Assembly (NCBI GenBank): GCA_035531475.1
Contig: DATKST010000015.1
Coordinates: 1 to 64,000 of the forward strand
Source: CALCEB01 sp035531475
GTDB lineage: Bacteria; Acidobacteriota; Terriglobia; UBA7540
Direction of reading: 5' to 3'
Length of the DNA stretch: 64,000 nt
Below are positions 53,771 to 61,489 of the stretch, piece by piece. A program made the translations under genes and the position numbers. Under the pieces are notes generated by a model that made no database searches, had not been told where the DNA came from, and saw nothing but the letters and a program-made list of their open reading frames with translations. Position 1 is the stretch's first letter. Each line of letters begins with the position of its first letter.

Positions 53771-54517
53771 TCACCTTGCTGGCCCCTTCCGAGCGCAGAT
53801 CTCCGCGGCCAAAACCAACGGGTTCTTGGTTCGAGCATTCCGTCCCGCTCGGAGAAGTGAGGCTTCCGAAAAGCCAACTGCGTGAAACTCCTGCAGGAAG
53901 GCACCTCCCTCCTTAGCTCCCGCGATTCAAGCAAACCAATTACTCTCGTTCCGTTGTTCTTCCGGCGGCAGGGGCTTCGATAGGATCAATTCCGCCGAGT
54001 AGACGGCTCCGCCACTCCGAACCACCCGCCCCAGTTCAAGAAAAACTGCTTCCCTGGCCGGGTTCAGGTTAAATATCCCGTTCACCAGCGCAACATCAAT
54101 CGACTCGGTGCGAACCGGCAAATTCTCCGCATCGGCTCTGCAAAACAAGAGGTTGCGGGTTTCAGCCTCCGCCGCGCTGGCTCGCGCCCGTGCGACCATC
54201 GCCTCGCTGAAATCGACACCCATCACCGCGCCGTGAGAGCCCGTCCGCCTGGCCGCAATCAGTGAGTCCAAACCCGCGCCGCAACCCAAATCGAGCACGG
54301 TGGCGCCTTCCGGAATGTCGGCGAACACCGAGACATTTGAAACACCGGCGAACGCATCCACCGAAGCCACCGGCAACTGGGCGAGTAATTCTGCGGGATA
54401 ACCGAGGCTCTCCGCGAACTGACGTCCTACCGGAAACGCATGTGAGCCTTCGGGCCGGTCGGCGGCAGCCGAGTAGGCGTCATGAACCCTGCGGCGGATC
54501 TGTGGCTCGTTCGTCAT
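53771..54517 (-). CDS. ArsM-like SAM-dependent methyltransferase with in-frame TGA: probable selenoprotein
   Basis: Class I methyltransferase. Motif I is VLDLGCGAGLDS (residues 74-85); VDFSEAMVARAR and VALVNGIFNLNP follow. Conventional reading stops at TGA 53927-53929, after ESNWFA. Reading through gives IAGAKEGGAFLQEFHAVGFS and on to NARTKNPLVLAAEICARKG, another 51 codons to a TGA at 53771, total 248 residues. Arsenite methyltransferases have a conserved Cys before the (L/I)AGA motif, exactly at this TGA. A SECIS-like hairpin follows. Selenocysteine is the best reading; a nonsense mutation or sequencing error is the alternative. The ATG at 54517 gives a family-like start (TNEPQIRRRVHDAYSAAADR); the frame is open to 54610. 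Confidence 0.72.
53893..53917 (-). promoter_or_regulatory. SECIS-like stem-loop after the in-frame TGA
   Basis: On the mRNA, 9 nt after the TGA, AGGAGGG pairs with CCUUCCU (7 bp including one G-U) around the loop AGGUG. Two more pairs (GC/GC) lie beyond a UA bulge. The loop begins 20 nt after the TGA and has G at its second position. As I recall it, the bacterial SECIS consensus asks for a 3-14 nt loop with an early G, 16-37 nt from the UGA, and this fits. Not verified by folding software. Confidence 0.6.
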
Positions 54518-54619
54518 TCCTCGCTCGCACTCGAAAGGTACTTCAGCCGGAGTTTCTTCTTTGACTTCCCGGCCGGCCTGTAATGTACACCTGACCGCTT
54601 CAGCAGGCAAATGCCCCAG

Positions 54620-54717
54620 GCTGGATTATTCATGAAGCTCCCTTGTTGGACCGGAAGGGCACGGCTTTAACCGTGCCCTCCCGGTCCTCGCATAAAACTT
54701 CATGAATAATCCGGGCT
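54620..54717. repeat. Family 4 palindromic repeat
   Basis: A palindrome with ends GGATTATTCATGAAG and CTTCATGAATAATCC. The inner stem is GGAAGGGCACGG facing CCGTGCCCTCCCGG. A second full copy is at 57128-57222, and single ends occur near 11538 and 20213. It directly abuts the family 1 element that follows. Confidence 0.75.
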
Positions 54718-54902
54718 AGGATCAATGCTGTTCACTTAAGGTCCGTTCGAGAATAATGCACACGGTTGAACCAGAGCCCCTCACCCGCCGCTTCGCGTCA
54801 CCCTCTCCCCGCTTGCGGGGAGAGGGCCGGGGTGAGGGGTCAGGCGACGCCTCTGAGATCAAGATCATGAAACTCGCTCTAACTGAACAGCATTGGGGCT
54901 AG
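54716..54902. repeat. Family 1 palindromic element with both ends intact
   Basis: The most complete copy, 187 bp. The left end CTAGGATCAATGCTGTTCAC and right end AACTGAACAGCATTGGGGCT plus AG form a terminal inverted repeat of about 23 bp. The core is CCCTCTCCCCGCTTGCGGGG-AGAGGG. It lies between the methyltransferase and the GT2 glycosyltransferase gene and, with the family 4 copy, fills the 393-bp gap. Confidence 0.8.
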
Positions 54903-54911
54903 GCTGCGGGC

Positions 54912-55664
54912 TCAGGGAATCAGGTTGTAGCGCAAGGTGCACCAAATCCCGCGAAGGCCGTCTCTCCAGGTGATTTTCTTCCCTTCGGCATAAGTCCGTC
55001 CGTAATAGGAAATGGGAACTTCATATAGACGCCAATTGCCTCTTGCTACCTTGGCCGTAACCTCCGCCTCAAACCCGAAGCGATCCTCTTGAAGCTTGAT
55101 ATTCTTAAGAACCTCGATTCTAAAAACTTTGTAGCACGTCCACACGTCCGATAGGTTCAAATTGGTCAGCATATTGGAGAGCAGCGTCAGGAATTGGTTT
55201 CCCACGTAGTGCCAAAAAAACATCACCCGATGCGGTCCACCCAGGAAACGGGATCCGAAGACCACGTCGGCCACTCCGCGCTGCACGGGATCGAGGAGCT
55301 TGGGGTATTCGGCAGGGTCGTATTCCAGGTCCGCATCCTGCACAATCACCGCATTACCCGTGGCATTCTGGAATCCGAGTCGCAGAGCAGCGCCCTTGCC
55401 CCGGTTCCGAGGCTGGAAGAGGACCCGGATGTTGCCGGTGCGCAGCCAAGTGCCCGTGCGGGGCAAGGTCAAGCCCCCTGTTTGCTCGGTTGCGCTTCGA
55501 ACCAATTCCTCCAAAAAATCGCACGTTCCGTCCGTTGAGCCATCATCCACCACGATAATTTCTTTCTCCATCTCTACCGCCTGCACGCGGCACAGTAACA
55601 GCTCGATGGTTGCCCGCTCGTTGTAAACCGGAATGACAATAGAGACCTTCACCGGAATCTCCAT
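54912..55664 (-). CDS. GT2 family glycosyltransferase (polyprenyl-phosphate mannosyl/glucosyltransferase-like)
   Basis: A DPM1-like inverting transferase, 250 residues, loading a sugar from a nucleotide donor onto a polyprenyl phosphate carrier. GT-A motifs are KVSIVIPVYNERATIELLLC at the N-terminus, EIIVVDDGSTDGTCDFLEEL, RNRGKGAALRLGFQNATGNA and the metal-binding QDADLEYDPAEYPKLL. It is soluble or peripheral, with no C-terminal membrane helices. The upstream gene on the same strand (55688-56926) is a membrane glycosyltransferase, a plausible user of the lipid-linked sugar. Confidence 0.92.
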   Translation of the reverse strand: MEIPVKVSIVIPVYNERATIELLLCRVQAVEMEKEIIVVDDGSTDGTCDFLEELVRSATEQTGGLTLPRTGTWLRTGNIRVLFQPRNRGKGAALRLGFQNATGNAVIVQDADLEYDPAEYPKLLDPVQRGVADVVFGSRFLGGPHRVMFFWHYVGNQFLTLLSNMLTNLNLSDVWTCYKVFRIEVLKNIKLQEDRFGFEAEVTAKVARGNWRLYEVPISYYGRTYAEGKKITWRDGLRGIWCTLRYNLIP

Positions 55665-55687
55665 TTCGACTTAGCGGAAAGCGTTTT

Positions 55688-56926
55688 TCAGTCGGTTTTC
55701 TTGTTGAGGAAATTGTGTACGGCAGCGTAGGCGGTGGCAAGAGCTGCCGACGCGCAAATCAGAAGCTGCCATTCCATTGGGAAGCGGTAACGGCTGCTCC
55801 ACTGAATAACATAGTAGATATCCGGAAGGGTGACCCAGGTTAACAGAATCAGCCAGCCGGTGAGCGGTTGTCCCCGGAAAACAATGAAGAGTCCTACAAA
55901 GGCGAGAAGGCTCAAACCCAGTTTGGCGGTTTGAATGATGAGGTTCGGTCCGGGCGGAAACCACCAGGCCACGAAGCGGCGGACAGTGAGGTGCAGGAAA
56001 TCACCGGGGTCGTCACGAATCCAGGAGATGGTTTCCGCCAGCTTCTGCTGGTTGTACTTCACCTCTCCGAGGGCCGCCACCTGCTGAGCTTCCTCCAAAG
56101 AATTCGAGGGATGAAGGTTGGGATCGCCCATGTTGGTGCCCAGATCGAAAGCGCGTCCGGGACCGTTGGACATCCAAAATTCCAGGCCAAAGTTGCTCTT
56201 GGTCCAAATCATCTTGTTGAGGGCGATGCGGTTGCGGATGGCCCAGGGCAGCAGAAAAAGAAAAACAGTAAACGACAGCAAAAGAATCTGACCCAAGTAT
56301 CGTTTGCGGAAGCCAGAGGAGCAAGCGATGGCTCCGGCTATCAGAAATGCTGCGATGACAGGCAGAATGACCGGATCCAATAATACTGCGAACCCGCAAA
56401 GCGCAAAAAACCACCAGGGCGTTCGCGATTGCCAGGACTTGCTGCGCCAAACCCGCAGGCATACCCACACGACAGCAAGAAGGACCAGAGCCGCCCAGGC
56501 CCCATCGCTGCTACCCTTCATTTCCGTTTCCAGAGCGGAAATATAGAACACACTGAGGATGCCCGCCAGCCACGCCGTGATGGAACCGAGTCCCGCGTCC
56601 AATGCGAACCAGGGCAACAACGCGCAACGAAGCGCGGAGAGGGCGGAGGTGATCACAACACGGACGATTTCGGTGAGCGTGCCCGCGCCAAACAGCGCGA
56701 AGAGCGCAGCGAGGAAGAGAGGATAAACCGGTGTCTCGTGCGCAGTCTCGCCCGTATACAACGCGTAAGGATTGCCGTATTGCCCCGTCATGACCACCGA
56801 CAGGGCAATGTGTTCCTCCTCGGTGCGCGCCAGAACGTGAAAGAGCCCTGTTTTCCAGGCAACCACCAACCTGAAAGCAAAAGCCAGAAGGAAGATCAAG
56901 ACCACAAACCGCCAGGGAGGTCGCAT
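55688..56926 (-). CDS. Polytopic membrane glycosyltransferase (GT39/ArnT-like, GT-C fold)
   Basis: A roughly 412-residue inner-membrane protein with about 10-11 hydrophobic helices. The N-terminal helix (WRFVVLIFLLAFAFRLVVAW) is followed by a periplasmic loop with acid residues (ARTEEEHIALSVVMTGQYGN), as in GT-C enzymes that use polyprenyl-phosphate sugars. Later loops include NRIALNKMIWTKSNFGLEFW and YRFPMEWQLLICASAA near the C-terminus. I take the ATG at 56926; a TTG at 56944 is also in frame. It is 23 bp upstream of the GT2 gene, likely one operon and pathway. Confidence 0.8.
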   Translation of the reverse strand: MRPPWRFVVLIFLLAFAFRLVVAWKTGLFHVLARTEEEHIALSVVMTGQYGNPYALYTGETAHETPVYPLFLAALFALFGAGTLTEIVRVVITSALSALRCALLPWFALDAGLGSITAWLAGILSVFYISALETEMKGSSDGAWAALVLLAVVWVCLRVWRSKSWQSRTPWWFFALCGFAVLLDPVILPVIAAFLIAGAIACSSGFRKRYLGQILLLSFTVFLFLLPWAIRNRIALNKMIWTKSNFGLEFWMSNGPGRAFDLGTNMGDPNLHPSNSLEEAQQVAALGEVKYNQQKLAETISWIRDDPGDFLHLTVRRFVAWWFPPGPNLIIQTAKLGLSLLAFVGLFIVFRGQPLTGWLILLTWVTLPDIYYVIQWSSRYRFPMEWQLLICASAALATAYAAVHNFLNKKTD

Positions 56927-56979
56927 GACCGCTGTAGTATACAATGGCCCGATGCGGGCACACAGCCAAAACCCGCGCG

Positions 56980-57090
56980 GGGGTGGCGGGACTTTTGCCG
57001 TGGCGGCGCTCTATGCGCGCCGGAAACCGTTGAAGATTCTGGTTCGGCGCTCATAGAGCGCTGCTACAGCAACCAAACGACGCCACTACC
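56980..57090. mobile_element. Family 2 MITE-like element, copy d (degenerate)
   Basis: GGTGGCGGGACTTTTGCCGT opens it; the arms are GGCGGCGCTCTATGCGCGCC and GGCGCTCATAGAGCGCTGCT, and the end is ACGCCACTACC. Flanks CCCGCGCG and CTCGCGCG match at 7 of 8 bases, with two extra G at the left end, so the duplication is less clean than at the other sites. Confidence 0.6.
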
Positions 57091-57127
57091 CTCGCGCGAT
57101 GAAGGCGACCTCCGTCTGCCGTTAGCA

Positions 57128-57222
57128 TGGATTATTAATGAAGCTCCCTTGTAGGATCGGAAGGGCACGGTTGAAACCGTGCCCTTCCGGTCTTCGAAAA
57201 AGACTTCGTAAATAATCCGGGT
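57128..57222. repeat. Family 4 palindromic repeat
   Basis: GGATTATTAATGAAGCTCCC at the left and TAAATAATCC at the right. The inner stem GGAAGGGCACGG/CCGTGCCCTTCC is perfect over 12 bp. It lies 20 bp beyond the stop of the DUF1207-like gene and may act as its terminator. With copy d it fills the 316-bp gap. Confidence 0.72.
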
Positions 57223-57242
57223 CGGATGATGTCCGGATTCGC

Positions 57243-58118
57243 TCAATGTTTGTGCGTGATCAGCGACTTGATTTCCGGTCCCAACGTGAAGATGAATTGT
57301 GCCCCAATCACCCGCTCGCGCCGGTAATAGAGTTGCCCGAAAGGCTCTTGGCCACTGTAAAACCAGGCTTCGGCGCGGGCAATCGGCTGGCCCTTGTGGG
57401 TGGTGAATTGAACGCCCGGCTCAATGCTGATGTTGGTCTGCCATGCAACTTCCTCGCGGGTTTGGAAGTCATCAGCAAGATAGAAATGAAAGCGGGGTGA
57501 GGCGAAAGCCAGTGGAAACCATTCCGATCCGGCCTGGAAAGTCCAGCGGCCGACGTGGGGAAAAGTCCGGACCAGGAGGCGAGGACCTCCATAAATCCTG
57601 AAATGCTTCGAAAAGTCGTAGGACACAAGGTCCTGGAGTACCTCCCGGCTATAGTGAAATGGCGGCTGTTGAATATTCCCGGCATAGTCGGCGCCCAGGT
57701 GCGAGCTGATGTGATAGAACTGCACGCGGGTGGACCACTTGCCTTTGCGGTAGGCAAACGGAATGCCGGCGTGAAAGTCCGTGGCTTTGAGCTGCAAGGT
57801 GGTTTTGCTGGAGGCGAATCCGGCGGCGATCCCGCCGATAAATCCGATCTGCCAGGATGAAGATGAACCCACCGCAGTGTAGACCTGCAAGGGAAGCGCC
57901 AAACCAAAGTCCAACTCGCTACCCCCGTAGCGGACGCGGTCCGCGGGTTCGGTCTGGTCCGCCATAGGGGGTCTGAAGATTTCCTGCGTGGCGGGAAAAT
58001 TGTCAATGCCGGAATCCTGCGACGTCTCATCCTGAGCCCTGGCAGCGCCGGTGCATAACAGCGAGGCGAGCACGATCATCGGTAGCCAGGCAACACTTCC
58101 TTGCTGTGTTTTTCGCAT
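57243..58118 (-). CDS. Exported DUF1207-like outer-membrane protein
   Basis: A 291-residue protein. The signal peptide (WLPMIVLASLLCTGAARAQ) precedes an acidic linker and then FRPPMADQTEPADRVRYGG. That resembles the DUF1207 opening FRP-ADP-EPR. The rest alternates short amphipathic strands (LDFGLALPLQVYTAVG; WQIGFIGGIAAGFASS; WSTRVQFYHISSHLGADY; VGRWTFQAGSEWFP), consistent with a barrel. The HISSHLGADY segment is typical of that family. Function unknown. No partner gene is evident. Confidence 0.72.
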   Translation of the reverse strand: MRKTQQGSVAWLPMIVLASLLCTGAARAQDETSQDSGIDNFPATQEIFRPPMADQTEPADRVRYGGSELDFGLALPLQVYTAVGSSSSWQIGFIGGIAAGFASSKTTLQLKATDFHAGIPFAYRKGKWSTRVQFYHISSHLGADYAGNIQQPPFHYSREVLQDLVSYDFSKHFRIYGGPRLLVRTFPHVGRWTFQAGSEWFPLAFASPRFHFYLADDFQTREEVAWQTNISIEPGVQFTTHKGQPIARAEAWFYSGQEPFGQLYYRRERVIGAQFIFTLGPEIKSLITHKH

Positions 58119-58266
58119 TTTCTTGGGTTCTTATTTCTCCCGTAACGGGAATCGGGTTCTGGTTATTGTGGGGGTGGAACCGCCCCTGGAACGGTCCATC
58201 TCGAAACGATGGCAGCCAGATGCTTCGCCACGATCAACATGGCAAATTGCGATCTCCTGAATCTTG

Positions 58267-58980
58267 CTAGATCGACCGGACCGGGATCTTGACGATATCC
58301 TCCACCGCCGCAACTTCACGCATCACAAACGGCTCGCCGTATCGCACGCCGATCATTAACCCGAAATGGCGGGAAAGCGAACCAACCCTTTCGCGCAAGT
58401 CGGCCCGGGAAGGGAAGAGGTTTTGCACGTCCTGGCGCGATGAAAACTGGGAGGAATAGCAGAGGATGGCTTTGAGCTTCTTTTCGAATTGCCGGGTCAC
58501 ATCCACGACAAAAGTGGGCCGGAGGGACGGCACGTAGAGGCTTGCGTATATGATTTTGTGAGGCCGGTATGGTTTACTTTCCAGGGCCAAACGGGACAAG
58601 CCAGCCAAAAAGCAGGCTTCGTAGCCGATCAGTCCTGCCGTATAGTGATCCGGATGGCGGCCCTCCCAATAGGGCAGGATCACGGTGCGGGGGCGCAGAT
58701 CCCGGATTCGCTGCGCGATTTGCAGCTTGTACTCCCTGTTATTTTCAAGGGCGGCGTCGGGCAACTCAAGATTCGACCGGTGGGTGAGGCCCATGCTCCG
58801 CGCGGCGCGGCTCGACTCCTGGTCTCGCACGTTGGCGCTGCCCCGAGTGCCGGATTCTCCCCGCGTCAGGTCGAGCACGCCCACTTTGTAGCCTTCCTCA
58901 ACCATTTTGATGACCACTCCGCCGCAAGTCAGCTCGACGTCATCGGGATGAGCGGCGATGGCCAGAATGTCCAGTTGCAT
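58267..58980 (-). CDS. bshB1: Bacillithiol biosynthesis deacetylase BshB1
   Basis: LmbE/PIG-L family zinc hydrolase, 237 residues. In bacillithiol synthesis it removes acetyl from N-acetylglucosaminyl-malate. From the ATG at 58980 (GAGG 7 nt before) it starts MQLDILAIAAHPDDVELTCG, with the zinc motif AHPDD and Glu. TRGESGTRGSANVRDQESSR and LPYWEGRHPDHYTAGLI complete the family signature. BshB1 is known from Firmicutes, Bacteroidetes, Deinococcus and Acidobacteriota. bshA and bshC are not adjacent, so the pathway must be confirmed elsewhere in the genome. Confidence 0.9.
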   Translation of the reverse strand: MQLDILAIAAHPDDVELTCGGVVIKMVEEGYKVGVLDLTRGESGTRGSANVRDQESSRAARSMGLTHRSNLELPDAALENNREYKLQIAQRIRDLRPRTVILPYWEGRHPDHYTAGLIGYEACFLAGLSRLALESKPYRPHKIIYASLYVPSLRPTFVVDVTRQFEKKLKAILCYSSQFSSRQDVQNLFPSRADLRERVGSLSRHFGLMIGVRYGEPFVMREVAAVEDIVKIPVRSI

Positions 58981-59138
58981 GATCGCCCTCGATGGATAAA
59001 GGATTGAAGGAGCCGCATGAAACCTTGGCGGCACGGAACCCTTTGGCTCAGCAAAATTCAACGCAATGTTGAATTCTAGGGAACCGGGCAAAGATGGTCA
59101 AGCAATGGTTAGAATAAACCGCTTCAACCGGGCAAGCG

Positions 59139-59248
59139 GGTTGTCGGTCAGTTTGCTGTCGCGGCGGCCTCTGGCCGCTGGAAGGCGGTGATAAATAAAA
59201 TCCGGCGGTCAGAGACCGCCGCGACAGCCGCGAAAATATTCCACTGCC
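59139..59248. mobile_element. Family 2 MITE-like element, copy e, with near-perfect target duplication
   Basis: GGTTGTCGGTCAGTTTGCTG at the left and TATTCCACTGCC at the right, with inner arms GGCGGCCTCTGGCCGC and CGGCGGTCAGAGACCGCCGC. Flanks GGCAAGCG (59131-59138) and GGCGAGCG (59249-59256) match at 7 of 8. It lies between the divergent bshB1 and SDR genes and occupies most of their 318-bp gap. Confidence 0.75.
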
Positions 59249-59298
59249 GGCGAGCGCCGGGCCTTGACAATTACTCCGCTTCCGGCAAGGATTCCGGC

Positions 59299-60042
59299 AT
59301 GGACAAACTGCCTCTGAGTAATCAAGTCGCGCTGGTGACGGGCGCGGGCCGGAGGATTGGCCGGGTGATCGCGCTGGAGCTTGCCCGCGCCGGCGCATCC
59401 GTGATCGTCAACTACAACGCATCAAGAGATGAGGCCGAAGCTACCGTCAAGGAGATTAGAATCCTGGGCCGCGCCTCACTTGCCGTCAAGTCTGATGTGG
59501 CAAGCCCCCGCCAGGTGGAGAGGATGTTTCAAACGGTCCGCAGGCGCTTCGGTCGGCTGGATATTCTGGTGAATAACGCCGCCATCTTCTTTCGTGTTCC
59601 CTGGGACAAGTTAACAGGAAACGATTGGGACCGGATTCTGGGCATCAATCTAAAAGGCACTTTTTTTTGCGCGCAACAGGCGGCGCTGATGATGATGGAG
59701 CAAAAGCGTGGCCGCATCATCAACATTTCTTCGCTGGGGGGTCTGCAAGCGTGGCCGGGGTACATGCACTACTGCTCTTCGAAGGCAGCAGTCGTCATGC
59801 TCACGAAGTGCCTGGCCATGGCGCTGGCTCCGCATATCCTGGTAAACACGATTGCGCCAGGAACCATCCTTCTACCCGGCGAGAAACCCAGCAAGGGACA
59901 GAAGGCTTCGGTGCGGTCAACACCCTTGAACCGGGCGGGCCGGGCGGAAGACATCGCGGAGATGGTCCTGCACCTGGCAACAGGAGCGGACTACGTCACC
60001 GGGCAAGTATTTCCGGTGGATGGAGGAAAGTCCATTCCGTAG
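59299..60042 (+). CDS. Short-chain dehydrogenase/reductase
   Basis: A 247-residue NAD(P)-dependent oxidoreductase. The ATG at 59299 opens MDKLPLSNQVALVTGAGRRI. The Gly-rich motif TGAGRRIG (14-21) has Arg-Arg, as in pteridine-reductase-like and NADPH-preferring SDRs. DILVNNAAIFF, Ser in INISSLGG and the YCSSK catalytic Tyr-Lys pair are present, as is the C-terminal DYVTGQVFPVDGGKSI. AAGGA lies 9 nt upstream of the start. Substrate unknown; a dihydrofolate/pterin reductase role is possible. Confidence 0.9.
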   Translation: MDKLPLSNQVALVTGAGRRIGRVIALELARAGASVIVNYNASRDEAEATVKEIRILGRASLAVKSDVASPRQVERMFQTVRRRFGRLDILVNNAAIFFRVPWDKLTGNDWDRILGINLKGTFFCAQQAALMMMEQKRGRIINISSLGGLQAWPGYMHYCSSKAAVVMLTKCLAMALAPHILVNTIAPGTILLPGEKPSKGQKASVRSTPLNRAGRAEDIAEMVLHLATGADYVTGQVFPVDGGKSIP

Positions 60043-60058
60043 TCCGGACTCCGGATTG

Positions 60059-60472
60059 CTATTCGCCCAGGACCTTAAGGATCACCCGCTTTTTCCGCTG
60101 CCCATCGAATTCGGCATAGTAGACCTGTTGCCAGGGTCCCAAATCGAGCTTGCCGTTGGTGACGGGAACAATCAACTGGTGGCCAATCAGCAGGTTTTTC
60201 AGGTGGGCATCGCCGTTGGTTTCGCCGGTTCGGTGATGCCGGTAGTTGGCCCGAAACGGGGCCAGCTCTTCCAGCCATTCTTCAATATCGGCGATCAGGC
60301 CGTCTTCGGCGTCGTTGATGTAGACTCCCGCTGTGATGTGCATGGCTGAAGCCAATACCATGCCCTCCTGGATTCCGGAGTCTCGAAGAGCCTTTTCGAG
60401 TTCCGGAGTAATATTGATAAATTCTCGTTGTTTCTTCGTATTGAACCAAAGATAAGTGGTGTGCGACTTCAT
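60059..60472 (-). CDS. yjbQ: YjbQ-family protein (UPF0047)
   Basis: A 137-residue single-domain protein. Conserved parts are HITAGVYINDAEDGLIADIE, YRHHRTGETNGDAHLKNLLI, GHQLIVPVTNGKLDLGPWQQ and VYYAEFDGQRKKRV. The family forms trimers with clustered His residues at a metal site, and some members have weak thiamine-phosphate-synthase activity, but the physiological role is not settled. It is convergent with the SDR gene, 16 bp from its stop. Confidence 0.9.
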   Translation of the reverse strand: MKSHTTYLWFNTKKQREFINITPELEKALRDSGIQEGMVLASAMHITAGVYINDAEDGLIADIEEWLEELAPFRANYRHHRTGETNGDAHLKNLLIGHQLIVPVTNGKLDLGPWQQVYYAEFDGQRKKRVILKVLGE

Positions 60473-60713
60473 TCATGACCTCCGCCGGAATGAAACGAAA
60501 TTGCCGGGGTGTCCGCCTCCGTACCTCCGGTGGTGGCGCCGCCGTTGAGTCCGCGCCAACCAATCCCGCATGGACATTTTCCGGCTTGTCCAATAGGTGA
60601 TGAGCTTCCTCGCCGGGGAGCTTCCCCGAAAGTGTATACTAAAAGAGTATTCTTCAATGAACGCAACTTTGCCACGGACACGCTATAACTTGGATGCTTT
60701 TCGAAATGTCCCA

Positions 60714-61409
60714 ATGAAGGTTAAAGTTCTTTTCTTCGGATTTGCGCGCGATTTGACTGGACTGGAGCAAGAGGAGGTCGAGATTCCCGAAGGTGGAAAT
60801 CTCGGCGATCTCCGGCGCCTGTATGAGGCCCGCTTCCCGCGCCTTCTTGAGATTTCCGGTTCTTTGATTGCTTCGGTGAATCAGGAGATAGCCCAGCGCT
60901 CCAATCTCTTGCAGGATCAAGACGAAGTGGCTTTTCTGCCCCCGGTGAGCGGTGGAACGGATGATGACATTTTTCAGATCACGCGTGACATCATCCCGAC
61001 TTCCCAAATTGCCGAACAGCTAAAAGCGGGCGAGGACGGCGCAGTGGTCGTGTTTGAAGGGACCGTCCGCAACCATTCGCGCGGGCGCCGCACGCTCCAC
61101 CTGGAATACGAGGCCTACGAGCCGATGGCTCTTCGCAAGATGATGGAGATCACGCAAGAGGCTCACCAAAAATTCCCGGTTGACCGGATCGCCATGATTC
61201 ACCGCATTGGCCGGCTCGAAATTGGCGAGACCAGCGTGGCGATTATCGTAGCCTCGGCGCATCGTAAAGAGGCTTTTGAGGCGTGCCGTTACGCCATTGA
61301 CCGATTGAAGCAAATCGTTCCCATCTGGAAGAAGGAGCATTTTGAAGACGGCGCAGTTTGGGCCGAGAGCGAGGCAGGATCGCAGCTCATCGAACCATCC
61401 CATGTTTGA
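60714..61409 (+). CDS. MoaD-MoaE fusion, molybdopterin synthase
   Basis: Both subunits of molybdopterin synthase, which adds sulfur to cyclic pyranopterin monophosphate, lie in one 231-residue chain. MoaD-like residues 1-81 (KVKVLFFGFARDLTGLEQEE) end in LPPVSGG; the Gly80-Gly81 pair matches the MoaD C-terminus that must carry a thiocarboxylate. MoaE-like residues 82-231 show VVFEGTVRNHSRGRRTLHLE, VDRIAMIHRIGRLEIGETSV, the catalytic VPIWKKEHFEDGAVW and ASAHRKEAFEACRYAID. Proteolytic release after Gly-Gly is expected, as reported for mycobacterial MoaX. An upstream Met at 60657 is an alternative start. Confidence 0.9.
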   Translation: MKVKVLFFGFARDLTGLEQEEVEIPEGGNLGDLRRLYEARFPRLLEISGSLIASVNQEIAQRSNLLQDQDEVAFLPPVSGGTDDDIFQITRDIIPTSQIAEQLKAGEDGAVVVFEGTVRNHSRGRRTLHLEYEAYEPMALRKMMEITQEAHQKFPVDRIAMIHRIGRLEIGETSVAIIVASAHRKEAFEACRYAIDRLKQIVPIWKKEHFEDGAVWAESEAGSQLIEPSHV

Positions 61410-61489
61410 GCCGGCAGGAGCGAAGCTATCCTCGCTTCCCAAGCTCTTGCCCGGTCATTCGCGACCGTCACCGCAACAACAAAATCGTT

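Noticed and set aside
53647..53934. N-terminal extension of the YqgE protein
   Set aside because: It overlaps the methyltransferase readthrough end and the family 6 repeat. The internal ATG at 53646 has a good ribosome-binding site and a hydrophobic leader.
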